Source of the DNA: an uncultured Pedobacter sp.
GTDB lineage: Bacteria > Bacteroidota > Bacteroidia > Sphingobacteriales > Sphingobacteriaceae
Reading direction: 5' to 3'
Assembly: GCF_913776295.1 (NCBI RefSeq)
Contig: NZ_CAJYOJ010000066.1
Span: forward strand, 30,959 to 94,958
Length of the DNA stretch: 64,000 nucleotides
Part shown: positions 15,424 to 24,105 of the stretch, piece by piece
How the letters are laid out: each line of letters begins with the position of its first letter
Position numbering within the stretch: position 1 is the stretch's first letter
The notes under the pieces: model-generated
The model's database searches: none
Told to the model about the DNA's origin: nothing
What the model saw: the letters and a program-made list of their open reading frames with translations, nothing else
Made by a program: the position numbers and the translations under genes

Positions 15424-18109
15424 ACCACTGTATTAGCGTTTCATTTATTGGATTTTTATTTAGATGGTCAGTTGAGGGCAGCATTTCTTCCAGGAAAATG
15501 TGATCCCCGGCTTTGCGTAGCAGTTTAGACCAAAGTGCTACAATTAAAGGTGTTTCAAAGCAAATATATTGCGGTTTATAATCATCTGAATTGCCAATTG
15601 TCGTATCATCTGCCCTTAGTTTGATATAAAGAAAAATTTCAGCAGGAATGTGATGTAATGTCCGCCATTCGTTTAATTCCATAAAATAAGCTGCATCATC
15701 CTGCTGATCTTTTTTCTTCGGAATTGACCTCGTACGAATGGTCCAACTTTTCCTCTTGAGTATGAGGAGATCTTCGTAAACCAATCGGGGCATAAAATAA
15801 ACTTCTCTTTCCTCAAATTTGTCTTCACTGCCATATAAGAGATCTTGGACAGCTTGTCGTATCGGATTAAAATTAATGCTGCCTTGTACAGAAAAATTGG
15901 ATAATAGTTGATAGAGTTTGGACCGCTGTGAAACAGATTGGAGGCACATATCGTAAGGTATAATCTGCTTGCCTGAGATCTTGTCACGTAAGCACAACTG
16001 TCCGGTCGCTTTACATATGTATACCATAATTCTTTTAGCATCGATTTGTTGCTCTATCGGCAGTGCAGTATATCCATTCGGGATTTTAAGTTCGTAAGGC
16101 AGCAATGGAGGATGAATATTGGCGTTGAAAAAGGATGCATCTGATAATTCCATCATCATTACCCCATCATTTAATGTTTTGTTCAATTCACGTTGTTGAG
16201 CAGTCACTTCCTCATCAAATAGATGAAGAAAACGACCTGATGCCCGTCCCATTCCCGGACATACGCTGTTGATCACTGCTTTTAACTTTTTGCGATCAAC
16301 ATATAATTGGGTAAACATTCCAAAAGAAATATTTTGGGCCGGTTGAGACTCATCATTGGTAAACTCCTCAAAGCAATGCCTGGTTAAACAGATTTCGTCT
16401 TTTTGACTATTAACTATGTTTTGCAACTTTTCTTTCAGCACTGCAAAAAAATCATTGTATTTAGATTTTTGTATTTGATCAATTTCACCAAAACCTGGCT
16501 GTATCTTTTGTTTACTTTCCTGCTGGTTTTTTTCATTAATGGCATAATCACGATAAAAGTCAAGCAAGCTAATTTCCTTCTCCAAGCCATAGGTTTCAAT
16601 AAAGAATTCACAAATTTGCTGCAGCTTTGAAACTTTGCTGAAAGGTTTAAGGTAATTGCCAAGCTCACTAATTAACTCTACTATTGCTTTAATAGAAATT
16701 TCATCTACTATAGCAATTTCAGGAGTGTAAGTATCTTCGAGTACAATATTTTCTGTAGTAATTGATGATAATAAATAAGGAAGCCTTTTAAACTTGTTGT
16801 TTTCAAAATTCTGTTGGAATTGCTTTTTGTATGCCTGTCGATCAAATCCCTTCAGTCCAAGGCATTCCAAAAAATCATCAAAAATCTTTTCAGATCTATC
16901 TACCATATGCTGTAAAATCATATGGCGTGGTGATGCCGCTGAGGTTTCATACAACAGGTAATTCAGCCGCTGATCCTTTAAATATTTTATCACATCGCTT
17001 ATTAAATATGATGGCGACTCGTAATTTTTCAACGCTTCAATCAACGCTGTATCCCAGTCCGGTAAAAGCGGCGAGACTTTAAAGTCAAATTCAAGCAAGC
17101 CTACCTCAACTAGTTTTAGCAGATATTCTTTAATCTCAGTTGGAGTGGCATCTATGTCATTTCCCAGAATTCCAACTAACTCATTCAGTCTATAATCTTT
17201 ATTTTCAGTGTCGCGGATTTCTAATAACCTATTAATAACAGGATTGACATCAACGGTCTGAAAAGATTCCAGGTTATGGAAATTTATTAAAAAGCTGACC
17301 TTATTGTCTTTTAAATCTATTGTTGGATTAAAATTGATGAAAACCGAATCATTGATATCTGGATGAGCCGATACAAGATTTTTGATATGTTCCAATACGC
17401 GGTTGTTCAATCTTAAACGACTTAATATTTTACATTCGGCAGGAAGTTGAAGTAATACACCTGACGGAAAAATTTTACCCAATCCAATATGTGTGAACGT
17501 GCTGAAAGGAGAAGTTTTGTAATACATTCTGGTGAGATATCTCAAAAGACTGTACTCAATTTTAAAATCCTTTTTTGTTAATTTTTCAATTGGTTTATTT
17601 ACAAATTGAATGACTTCATTATAAAGATCATTGCTTGAAAGCCGAATACCTTTTAAGAAGAGTTCATCTGATGAAATTTTACGAAGAGCTTTATGATTAT
17701 TTAGCTGATGCTTGTCAAAATATTCCTTCCAGCTGGCCATAGCAGCTTTCCTGGTTTCCCTCAATGAACTGTAACGATGTAAAAGGTTAGTTTCAATATT
17801 AGATTTGATCGCTAATATTTCACCAATATTTGGAACGTCGCGATCATTAAATACATCCCTTTTAAGATTGATCAGCAACTGCTTTTCTAAAACCACATCG
17901 GTTCTTGAAACCTCGTGAAATAAATAGTCACATAATAGTTCTTTTACAACTTTAATCTCGGTGTTTAACGATGTAAAATGCGATGAAATGGAAATCCAAC
18001 TTTTTAATTTAAGCTGCTCGAATTGCGAATGGTCACCCGATGCATATCTGAAAAATACATATGGATAAAGAAGGAGCCTGCTATTTGATTGCGTTTTTTC
18101 TGTATTCAT
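15410..18109 (-). CDS. lanB1: LanB glutamylation domain protein (lantibiotic dehydratase N-terminal)
   Basis: An 899-residue Lant_dehydr_N protein. It uses glutamyl-tRNA to glutamylate Ser/Thr of the LanA core in the cytoplasm. Recognisable blocks include LLRYLTRMYYKTSPFSTFTHIG (about 190-212), where canonical LanB proteins have R...TPFGLFAG, and a C-terminal PRLVYEDLLILKRKSWTIR near 760. It ends without the SpaB_C domain, which is supplied by the overlapping downstream gene. It follows the exporter gene by 6 nt in the minus-strand lan operon. With up to ten Ser/Thr in the core, extensive dehydration is possible. Confidence 0.9.
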   Translation of the reverse strand: MNTEKTQSNSRLLLYPYVFFRYASGDHSQFEQLKLKSWISISSHFTSLNTEIKVVKELLCDYLFHEVSRTDVVLEKQLLINLKRDVFNDRDVPNIGEILAIKSNIETNLLHRYSSLRETRKAAMASWKEYFDKHQLNNHKALRKISSDELFLKGIRLSSNDLYNEVIQFVNKPIEKLTKKDFKIEYSLLRYLTRMYYKTSPFSTFTHIGLGKIFPSGVLLQLPAECKILSRLRLNNRVLEHIKNLVSAHPDINDSVFINFNPTIDLKDNKVSFLINFHNLESFQTVDVNPVINRLLEIRDTENKDYRLNELVGILGNDIDATPTEIKEYLLKLVEVGLLEFDFKVSPLLPDWDTALIEALKNYESPSYLISDVIKYLKDQRLNYLLYETSAASPRHMILQHMVDRSEKIFDDFLECLGLKGFDRQAYKKQFQQNFENNKFKRLPYLLSSITTENIVLEDTYTPEIAIVDEISIKAIVELISELGNYLKPFSKVSKLQQICEFFIETYGLEKEISLLDFYRDYAINEKNQQESKQKIQPGFGEIDQIQKSKYNDFFAVLKEKLQNIVNSQKDEICLTRHCFEEFTNDESQPAQNISFGMFTQLYVDRKKLKAVINSVCPGMGRASGRFLHLFDEEVTAQQRELNKTLNDGVMMMELSDASFFNANIHPPLLPYELKIPNGYTALPIEQQIDAKRIMVYICKATGQLCLRDKISGKQIIPYDMCLQSVSQRSKLYQLLSNFSVQGSINFNPIRQAVQDLLYGSEDKFEEREVYFMPRLVYEDLLILKRKSWTIRTRSIPKKKDQQDDAAYFMELNEWRTLHHIPAEIFLYIKLRADDTTIGNSDDYKPQYICFETPLIVALWSKLLRKAGDHIFLEEMLPSTDHLNKNPINETLIQWYEYK

Positions 18110-18115
18110 TAATTT

Positions 18116-20302
18116 CTATTTACCCAATTCGAGTTGATTTTTGATAAGTGTGTAATATGGTCCCTTAGCCAAAGCCAAATCTTTGTGCGAACCTTGTTCG
18201 AGAATTCGCCCTTTATCCAAAACCACAATGTTATCTGCATTTCGCACGGTACTTAATCGATGAGCAACGACCACTACGGTTCTACCCACAAAAAATTCAT
18301 CGAGATTTTCCTGTATAACCTTTTCATTATTTGCATCCAGAGAATTAGTGGCTTCGTCCATAAAAACGAAATCAGGGTTTTTATATATAAGCCTAGCGAT
18401 AAGGATTCGCTGCTTCTGGCCTTCACTCAAACCGTGGCCATCTTTACCAATGATCGTATTAAACCCAAATGGAAGGCTTTCAATAAATGATAGCATATTT
18501 GACATTTTACACGCACGTATTAATCTTTCGTGGTCAATAGCATCAAATCCTACCGTCACATTATTGGATATAGTATCGGCAAAGATGAATCCGTCCTGCA
18601 TCACTACACCACACCGCTTTCTCCATTCTGAAGCATTGATAGAATCCAAGTCAGTTTCGCCCAAAAGAATATTTCCTGAAAAAGGGCTGTAGAATTTTAG
18701 GAGCAACTTTAGGAGTGTTGTTTTTCCACTGCCACTCATTCCAACAATTGCCGTGGTTTTACCATATGGGATTTTCAGGGACAAGTCATCGAACAATAAT
18801 GGAGTTTCAGGAGCGCCATACCTAAAGGAAATTTTACTTAATCTAAGAGACTGTCTCTTAACTTTTTTAAATTCCTGCTTAGCATCATCTTCGTCAGCTT
18901 CAAGAAATATTTCATTCATTCTTCGCATACTAAAATCTGCATTTTGGTAGGTCCGGATAAATTCTGTAAACTGAAAAATGGGTGTATTTAATTGTCCGGC
19001 AATAAAAGAGATCGATAACATCATACCCATTGACATTTCTCCCGAAACAACTGCCGAGGCGGCCAGGTAGGTAATCAAAACATTTTTTATTTCGTTCACC
19101 AATTGGGTCCCGTTCTGTATGCGTTGATCCAGCTTCAGGCTTTTTAGCTTAATTGCATAAGCATTTCGCTGCTGTTGTTCAAAATGTGTGGTTTTTTGAT
19201 TTTCACAGCCTGTAAGTTTGATTTCCTGTATAGCAGAGATACTCTCTACCAGCATCAGTTGATTGGCTGACGATTGTCTGAACAGTTTATAGTCTATAAT
19301 TTTTCGTTGTTGAGAATTGACCAAAATCCAGCAAAGCATTATCGCACTGCCAACTAAAAAAGTGCAAAAAATAGGCATATTGTAATAAGCCAGCACACTT
19401 CCAAAAACCAGAAAGCTGATAATGGCTAACAAGATGTTGACCAGGGATTCCGTAAAAAACTGTTCAACTTTCTGATTATCCTGCATCCTTTGGATATTGT
19501 CGCCAATATTTCTGGTATCAAAAAAAGTGAAAGGGAGTTTCAGCAGTTTCGATAAAAAGCTAGTGCGCGTTTCAATACTGATCTCAGTACCTATGCCAAA
19601 AAGTAACCTGGCCCTGATCACATCCATCGCTATCCGGCCGAAAACCAATAACAATTGAGCAAGTGCCAATAACTTTATCAATGAAAGGCTTTTACCATTT
19701 ATTCCTTTATCGACAATAGCCTGTGTTATAAAAGGAAGAATTAGGGTGAGGCTGGAACCGATTAATAGCGTAAGTACGGTAAATAACAGTTTCCTTTGAT
19801 GTGCTTTAAGAAGCTGCCACGAATGAGCCAAGCCAATTTTAGGCTCTTTTTGTGAAACAGTATCGTAAAAGATTGAGGTTGGCTCTATAATTATAGCTCT
19901 GCCCTCATTTGTGCCCAGTTCTGATTGCCAATGGTTCAAGAACTCACTAACCTCATACCTGATTTTACCAATTGCGGGATCAGCTACCCAAATTCCATTT
20001 TGACTTACCTGATAAAGAACAACGAAATGCTTTTTGTCCCAATGTAAAATACAGGGCAACTGTACTTTTTCTTTTAAGGTGTCCAAATCAATTTCAACGG
20101 GAAGTGCCTTAAAACCCATCTTTTCAAGTGCTCCTTTTAATGAACTGAAACTAACACCTGCTTTGTCGATATGGCAAAGATTTCTAAGCCAATAGATGGA
20201 GTGGCTTTTTCCAAAATGTGCTGCCACCATACGCAGGCAGGTTGGCCCACAATCCATCGAATCCAACTGACGGTAAAAAGGAAAAGTTGTTCGTATGGCC
20301 AT
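18116..20302 (-). CDS. lanT: C39 peptidase-containing ABC exporter for the lanthipeptide
   Basis: A 728-residue bifunctional exporter. The N-terminal C39 peptidase has Gln12, catalytic Cys18 in MDCGPTC, His92 in KKHFVVLY and Asp108 in VADPAIG. A six-helix ABC membrane domain covers about 165-450. The nucleotide-binding domain has Walker A GMSGSGKTT (521-529), signature LSEGQKQR (625-632) and Walker B FVFMDEAT (645-652). It should cut the LanA leader after the double glycine and export the core across the inner membrane. It lies 3 nt after the outer-membrane barrel gene and 6 nt before lanB. Confidence 0.93.
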   Translation of the reverse strand: MAIRTTFPFYRQLDSMDCGPTCLRMVAAHFGKSHSIYWLRNLCHIDKAGVSFSSLKGALEKMGFKALPVEIDLDTLKEKVQLPCILHWDKKHFVVLYQVSQNGIWVADPAIGKIRYEVSEFLNHWQSELGTNEGRAIIIEPTSIFYDTVSQKEPKIGLAHSWQLLKAHQRKLLFTVLTLLIGSSLTLILPFITQAIVDKGINGKSLSLIKLLALAQLLLVFGRIAMDVIRARLLFGIGTEISIETRTSFLSKLLKLPFTFFDTRNIGDNIQRMQDNQKVEQFFTESLVNILLAIISFLVFGSVLAYYNMPIFCTFLVGSAIMLCWILVNSQQRKIIDYKLFRQSSANQLMLVESISAIQEIKLTGCENQKTTHFEQQQRNAYAIKLKSLKLDQRIQNGTQLVNEIKNVLITYLAASAVVSGEMSMGMMLSISFIAGQLNTPIFQFTEFIRTYQNADFSMRRMNEIFLEADEDDAKQEFKKVKRQSLRLSKISFRYGAPETPLLFDDLSLKIPYGKTTAIVGMSGSGKTTLLKLLLKFYSPFSGNILLGETDLDSINASEWRKRCGVVMQDGFIFADTISNNVTVGFDAIDHERLIRACKMSNMLSFIESLPFGFNTIIGKDGHGLSEGQKQRILIARLIYKNPDFVFMDEATNSLDANNEKVIQENLDEFFVGRTVVVVAHRLSTVRNADNIVVLDKGRILEQGSHKDLALAKGPYYTLIKNQLELGK

Positions 20303-20305
20303 AGG

Positions 20306-22711
20306 TTAATTACTTATCAGGTCATCATTCTTAATGCCCCGGTCGTTTTTCCTGATAGATGATTTAAGGTTGTTGATATTGTAGTTAAGCGATAGACTGA
20401 ATGAGCGATAAAAGCGCTGTGTATTTCGTTCCTGGATAAAATCAATGCCATTTGTTTTTGCTAATACATACCGGTATTTACTGAAAGGGTTGTTTGCAGT
20501 TGCGGCAACCGTAAATTTCTTTTGGAATAGATTTCTTGAAACCCTGAAAGTACTTGCGATATACCCGTTACTTGATCCTTGAAGAAATATATCCCTTCCC
20601 CTGAGCGTTGAGGCAAGGCTAAAGCGCCAATTTTCTTTGAAATCATAACTCACATTTCCGTAGGCATATCCTTGTAATCCACTATTGGTAAACGAGTAAT
20701 TATTATAAGTCCCTTTCAACCATACATAATTCAATTCACTATTCAACGTAACAGAAAGCGCCTTAGTGAAAGGATAACTTACACTAAGGTTTAACGATAA
20801 TCCCCTGTCTTTTCCAAGATTTTCGAAACTGGTGTAAGCGATACTATCAACCAAGGTGGTAACTGTCTGAATGGTATTGTTAGAGAAGGAATAACTGCTA
20901 CTAATATTGATGTTCGCTTTACCGTACCGGCTATAGCTTAATTCAAGATTATTCTTTAAAACAGCTTTCAAGTCCGGATTGCCAGATGAAGCGAAAGCTG
21001 GATTGGCACGATTAACAAATGGATTGAGCTGACCTATCCCTGGTCTGTTGATTCGCTGTGTAAACCCAAAGTTCAATGCTCCCTGTTTTAACCTATGTTG
21101 AATGGATATTACCGGTATCAGGTTGGTATATGAGGTATTCAGGCTTTGTTGCTGTGTTACAAAATCGCCATTTACTATGGTATGCTCCAATCGAAGTCCC
21201 GTTTTCAGTTCAATTGATTTAATCTTAAAACGCCAGGATTGGTATAAGCTGAATATATTCTGACTATAAGTGAATTCATCATCCGGTTGTAGATAACTGT
21301 TAGTAGAACCGTTTATAGGTGCTAACAATCCAGTTGTAAAATCGCTGGTGTTGTTACGAAATATAGCTTTTCCACCACCTTCAAATGTAAATTTAGATAC
21401 CGGATGAACATAGTCTGCCTGAAATGTCTGCTCGGTTAAACTGGCCTGATTTTTTTGCCAGTAATCACTCATTGTATAATTCTGCTTATTGGTAAAATAA
21501 ACATCATTGGTCTGTCTTTCAGGAGCGTGCTGATATTGATAAGAAAGCGTTAGTAACCGGTCTTTTTTATTCTTAAACCCCTTTTGATAATTAACATCGA
21601 GATTAAGCCCACTTTCTCTCTGCGGATTAAGGTTACGTGCCTGATAGCTTTGAAATAATTGTTGCTGGTCATTTAAAGAGAGTGCAGAAATTAATGTTTG
21701 ATCATCATACCTGGTATTCGTAAAATTAATGGAAGCGGTAAGTAGATTTAATGTATCAATATCATAGCTAAGTTCAACGCTTTCGGTAAAATAGCTTCCT
21801 TTAAAGGAATAGTCACCAGATTGGGAAAAACTGGATTGATATGGTGAAAATGTTTGTCTCCAGACACTTTTCTGCAAATGACGTTCAAAATCCTGAAATA
21901 AGTAAGCTCGCCCAGTGATGCCAAATTTGCCTTTTTTGCCCGAAAGTGTAAGATTTTCGCCAGTACCAACTGTGTTGTTATAGTTAATACCTATTGATGC
22001 GCTATAACCATCAACCAGTTTTTTGTTTAGGACAATATTTATGATCCCTGCAAGCCCCTCAGCATCATATTTGGCTGGTGGTGTAGTGATGACCTCAATT
22101 TGTTTAACAGAACTGGCTGGCATAGCCCTCAATGCTTCTTTAGGGTTATTGACAAACATCGCCGACGGACGGCCATTAATAAATATCCGGTAACTGCCGC
22201 TACCTTTTAGCAAAACATTTTCTTCGCCATCCAATGAAAGGAGCGGAACTTTGGACATCATTTCCAATACATTTAAAACCTTATGATCCTTATCGGCTTG
22301 GATGTCATATATTAAACGGTCTATTTCTTGCCTAATCTTTGGCCGATTACCAGTTACAATTACTTCATCTAATTTTTTTGACTTTCGGGGGAGGTATATG
22401 GTGTCCAGATTGAACGTTTTGGTGGATTTTAGCCAATCCTTATGCACCGTTATTGTTTTTTGTTCATAACCAATACAGCTAATGGTTAAAATGTAATCAT
22501 AACGAGGTGAGACCTCAAATGTAAAATACCCGCTTGTATCTGTTAAGGTTGACTTTTTAACATCGAAACCAACCGCCGAAAAGCTAACTGATACTAATGG
22601 AATAAAATGTTTGGTTGATGAATCGGCTACTTTCCCAACTAATGATATGCTGGCTTGCCCATAACAAAAAACGGCAGAAAAAATAAAAATGAGCACTAAA
22701 AATCTTCTCAT
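20306..22711 (-). CDS. Outer-membrane beta-barrel family protein (TonB receptor-like), first gene of lan operon
   Basis: An 801-residue protein. A signal peptide (about 1-19) is followed by a carboxypeptidase-regulatory-like domain (about 22-110), a plug-like domain (about 125-230, with GSGSYRIFINGRPS and AKYDAEGLAGIINIVLNKK), and a long OMP_b-brl_3 barrel. It resembles TonB-dependent transporters but is not of the siderophore subtype. As first gene of the lan operon it could carry the peptide across the outer membrane outward, take back the loaded peptide, or give self-immunity; the sequence does not decide. Its start is 82 nt from an operator box. Confidence 0.85.
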   Translation of the reverse strand: MRRFLVLIFIFSAVFCYGQASISLVGKVADSSTKHFIPLVSVSFSAVGFDVKKSTLTDTSGYFTFEVSPRYDYILTISCIGYEQKTITVHKDWLKSTKTFNLDTIYLPRKSKKLDEVIVTGNRPKIRQEIDRLIYDIQADKDHKVLNVLEMMSKVPLLSLDGEENVLLKGSGSYRIFINGRPSAMFVNNPKEALRAMPASSVKQIEVITTPPAKYDAEGLAGIINIVLNKKLVDGYSASIGINYNNTVGTGENLTLSGKKGKFGITGRAYLFQDFERHLQKSVWRQTFSPYQSSFSQSGDYSFKGSYFTESVELSYDIDTLNLLTASINFTNTRYDDQTLISALSLNDQQQLFQSYQARNLNPQRESGLNLDVNYQKGFKNKKDRLLTLSYQYQHAPERQTNDVYFTNKQNYTMSDYWQKNQASLTEQTFQADYVHPVSKFTFEGGGKAIFRNNTSDFTTGLLAPINGSTNSYLQPDDEFTYSQNIFSLYQSWRFKIKSIELKTGLRLEHTIVNGDFVTQQQSLNTSYTNLIPVISIQHRLKQGALNFGFTQRINRPGIGQLNPFVNRANPAFASSGNPDLKAVLKNNLELSYSRYGKANINISSSYSFSNNTIQTVTTLVDSIAYTSFENLGKDRGLSLNLSVSYPFTKALSVTLNSELNYVWLKGTYNNYSFTNSGLQGYAYGNVSYDFKENWRFSLASTLRGRDIFLQGSSNGYIASTFRVSRNLFQKKFTVAATANNPFSKYRYVLAKTNGIDFIQERNTQRFYRSFSLSLNYNINNLKSSIRKNDRGIKNDDLISN

Positions 22712-22749
22712 ATTTCAAGTAAGAAGTTCATAAAAATTTAAGCTGTTCA

Positions 22750-22782
22750 CCGTACACTTGAATCGGTAGATCGACAGTACGG
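22750..22782. repeat. Imperfect inverted repeat in the lan operon leader
   Basis: CCGTAC (22750-22755) and GTACGG (22777-22782) pair perfectly and three further positions pair inside, giving a hairpin in the predicted 5' leader of the lan transcript. It could be regulatory or structural; no U-run follows on either strand. Confidence 0.35.
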
Positions 22783-22792
22783 CTAAAATTAC

Positions 22793-22807
22793 CGCAACAA
22801 AGTTGCA
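22793..22807. promoter_or_regulatory. Putative Zur box of the lan operon
   Basis: CGCAAC-AAA-GTTGCA matches 11 of 12 arm positions. It overlaps a minus-strand -7-like CAACTTTG (rc of 22798-22805), which has TTTG 19 nt upstream (rc of 22825-22828). Confidence 0.7.
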
Positions 22808-22828
22808 ATAATTTAATGTGATTTCAAA
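22798..22828 (-). promoter_or_regulatory. Candidate promoter of the lan operon
   Basis: Minus strand: TTTG, 19 nt, then CAACTTTG, one mismatch from TAnnTTTG. The -7 element lies inside the operator box. Confidence 0.5.
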
Positions 22829-22918
22829 GCATTGTTAATGTATTTGGACAATAATATCCCGCAAAACTTAATTTTCGTAGATAACCATTAAGGATGTATA
22901 TCTTTTCTAATATTTTGT

Positions 22919-23098
22919 CTAAGTTTGCAACTTAGTTGCAGTAACATAAGTATTATTTGTAGCTAAATATTGTTTAATATGAAGATGATTGACTGATTTC
23001 TTTACCGCCTGGATTTTCATTTTCTCTTTATCCAGTACGAGTAATATGTCCGAAAGCTGTTCGGGCATTTCCTGTTTAGTCGTTGTTTCTTCACTCAT
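22919..23098 (-). pseudogene. Truncated DUF3945-type conjugative-element gene
   Basis: The 59-codon frame starts with ATG at 23098. Its first 29 or so residues, including EQLSDILLVLDKEKMKIQAV, match the opening of the DUF3945 proteins found beside topoisomerase genes in CTnDOT-like elements; normal members run to several hundred residues. After that motif the sequence diverges, passes into the operator at 22926-22940 and stops at 22919. I read this as the 5' fragment of a gene cut by arrival of the lanthipeptide cargo. It lies downstream of the two HTH genes on the same strand, in the order usual for such elements. Confidence 0.6.
22926..22940. promoter_or_regulatory. Putative Zur box at the cargo/conjugative-element junction
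   Basis: Perfect TGCAAC-TTA-GTTGCA, 215 nt upstream of the lan operon start and inside the 3' end of the truncated DUF3945-like frame. No consensus promoter is visible right beside it, so it may be an accessory upstream site. Confidence 0.6.
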
Positions 23099-23181
23099 AA
23101 TCTGATATTTTAAAATTCACCGTCGAATGTAAAGGAAGCCTTCACTGATTTGCTTTATGTGGCACTCAAAGGCAGCGTTTG

Positions 23182-23490
23182 TCACTTATTGGCATCCAAT
23201 TTGGGCAAAGGCGGGTTAAAACTTTCTCTGATGAACTGATGCACATCGGACAGTTTGTAATACAGCTTTCCGCTAATGGTATAATAAGGCAGCTTGCCTA
23301 TGGAGCGATACCGTTGCAGGGAACGGTTGCTTATTTTCAGCATTTGCAATAAATCCTGATTGTCCAGTAATTCTTCGCCATCTATGCTGTTGCGCTTCTT
23401 TTGTAAATCGTCTATGTGGTTGCCGAGAATGTCAAGCCTATCCATTATACGTTCCATCCACGCCACGAATTCCATTCTGTCAATGTTCAT
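23182..23490 (-). CDS. Helix-turn-helix protein, excisionase-like, of a conjugative transposon
   Basis: A 102-residue protein. An N-terminal coiled-coil-like stretch (about 1-35) precedes a MerR/excisionase-type HTH with LDNQDLLQMLKISNRSLQRYRSIGKLPYY (about 42-70), then a short wing. Pairs of such proteins are encoded next to rteC and the DUF3945/topoisomerase genes of CTnDOT-like elements and take part in excision. It lies 12 nt after the next HTH gene on the same strand. The role in excision is from family context. Confidence 0.8.
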   Translation of the reverse strand: MNIDRMEFVAWMERIMDRLDILGNHIDDLQKKRNSIDGEELLDNQDLLQMLKISNRSLQRYRSIGKLPYYTISGKLYYKLSDVHQFIRESFNPPLPKLDANK

Positions 23491-23502
23491 ACGTGTATGC
23501 TA

Positions 23503-23856
23503 TTAATGATTACCTGATTTCAATTTTCTGCCTTTCTCAATATAGCTTTTGCCTTTTGCCATAAGTTGCTCTACATATTCATCCTTGGTCTGCACAGCGT
23601 TTGCATTGAGCATTTCTTTGATAGCACCAATCGTATAGTAATACTGCCCATACATTTTGGAAAAGACTATCTGACCTGTGGTGCGCATACGCCACAATGT
23701 TTTTTCGCTGATGTGGAGGTACTGGCAGACTTCGTGATTGTTAAGCCACAAGCTGTCGTAGCTTGTATCTTCCAATTTGAGGATATATTCGCTAATGGCT
23801 TTCAACCGTTCATTAAGGTGCTTCCACACTTCTTCTTCAACTGTTATTATGTTCAT
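23503..23856 (-). CDS. Helix-turn-helix protein, excisionase-like, second copy
   Basis: A 117-residue paralogue of the neighbouring HTH protein. The helix-turn-helix WLNNHEVCQYLHISEKTLWRMRTTGQI spans about 37-63, followed by a wing with QYYYTIGAIKEML and a basic C-terminus. It is probably the first gene of the HTH-HTH-DUF3945 transcript. Members of this group act as directionality factors or repressors in Bacteroidetes conjugative transposons; the exact role here is not visible. Confidence 0.8.
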   Translation of the reverse strand: MNIITVEEEVWKHLNERLKAISEYILKLEDTSYDSLWLNNHEVCQYLHISEKTLWRMRTTGQIVFSKMYGQYYYTIGAIKEMLNANAVQTKDEYVEQLMAKGKSYIEKGRKLKSGNH

Positions 23857-24020
23857 AGCACTGTTGTTTAATATTCACAGGGCAAAATTCAGAAGTGTGG
23901 CAGTGTTTGTCTGCCAATGCTTACCCATTGGTTTGGCATTTTTTTGAAAGTTTTTGCAATGAGGAAAAACCTTTGATTGGTAAGGGTTTTAGCGTGTTTC
24001 GGATATTTTGTGAAAGCCTT

Positions 24021-24054
24021 TTGCCCATATTTTCCAATTGGCAGATATGGGCAA
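24021..24054. repeat. Perfect 10-bp inverted repeat downstream of rteC
   Basis: TTGCCCATAT (24021-24030) and ATATGGGCAA (24045-24054) with a 14-nt loop. It lies directly beyond the rteC terminator, so two hairpins follow each other. Confidence 0.6.
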
Positions 24055-24083
24055 AAAAAAAGCAGCACATTTGGTGTACTGCT
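24053..24083 (-). terminator. Rho-independent terminator of rteC
   Basis: On the minus strand an AGCAG...CTGCT hairpin (24083-24061) is followed by eight T. It lies 23 nt after the rteC stop codon. Confidence 0.75.
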
Positions 24084-24105
24084 TTGAAAACCTGTGTTAG
24101 CCTTA

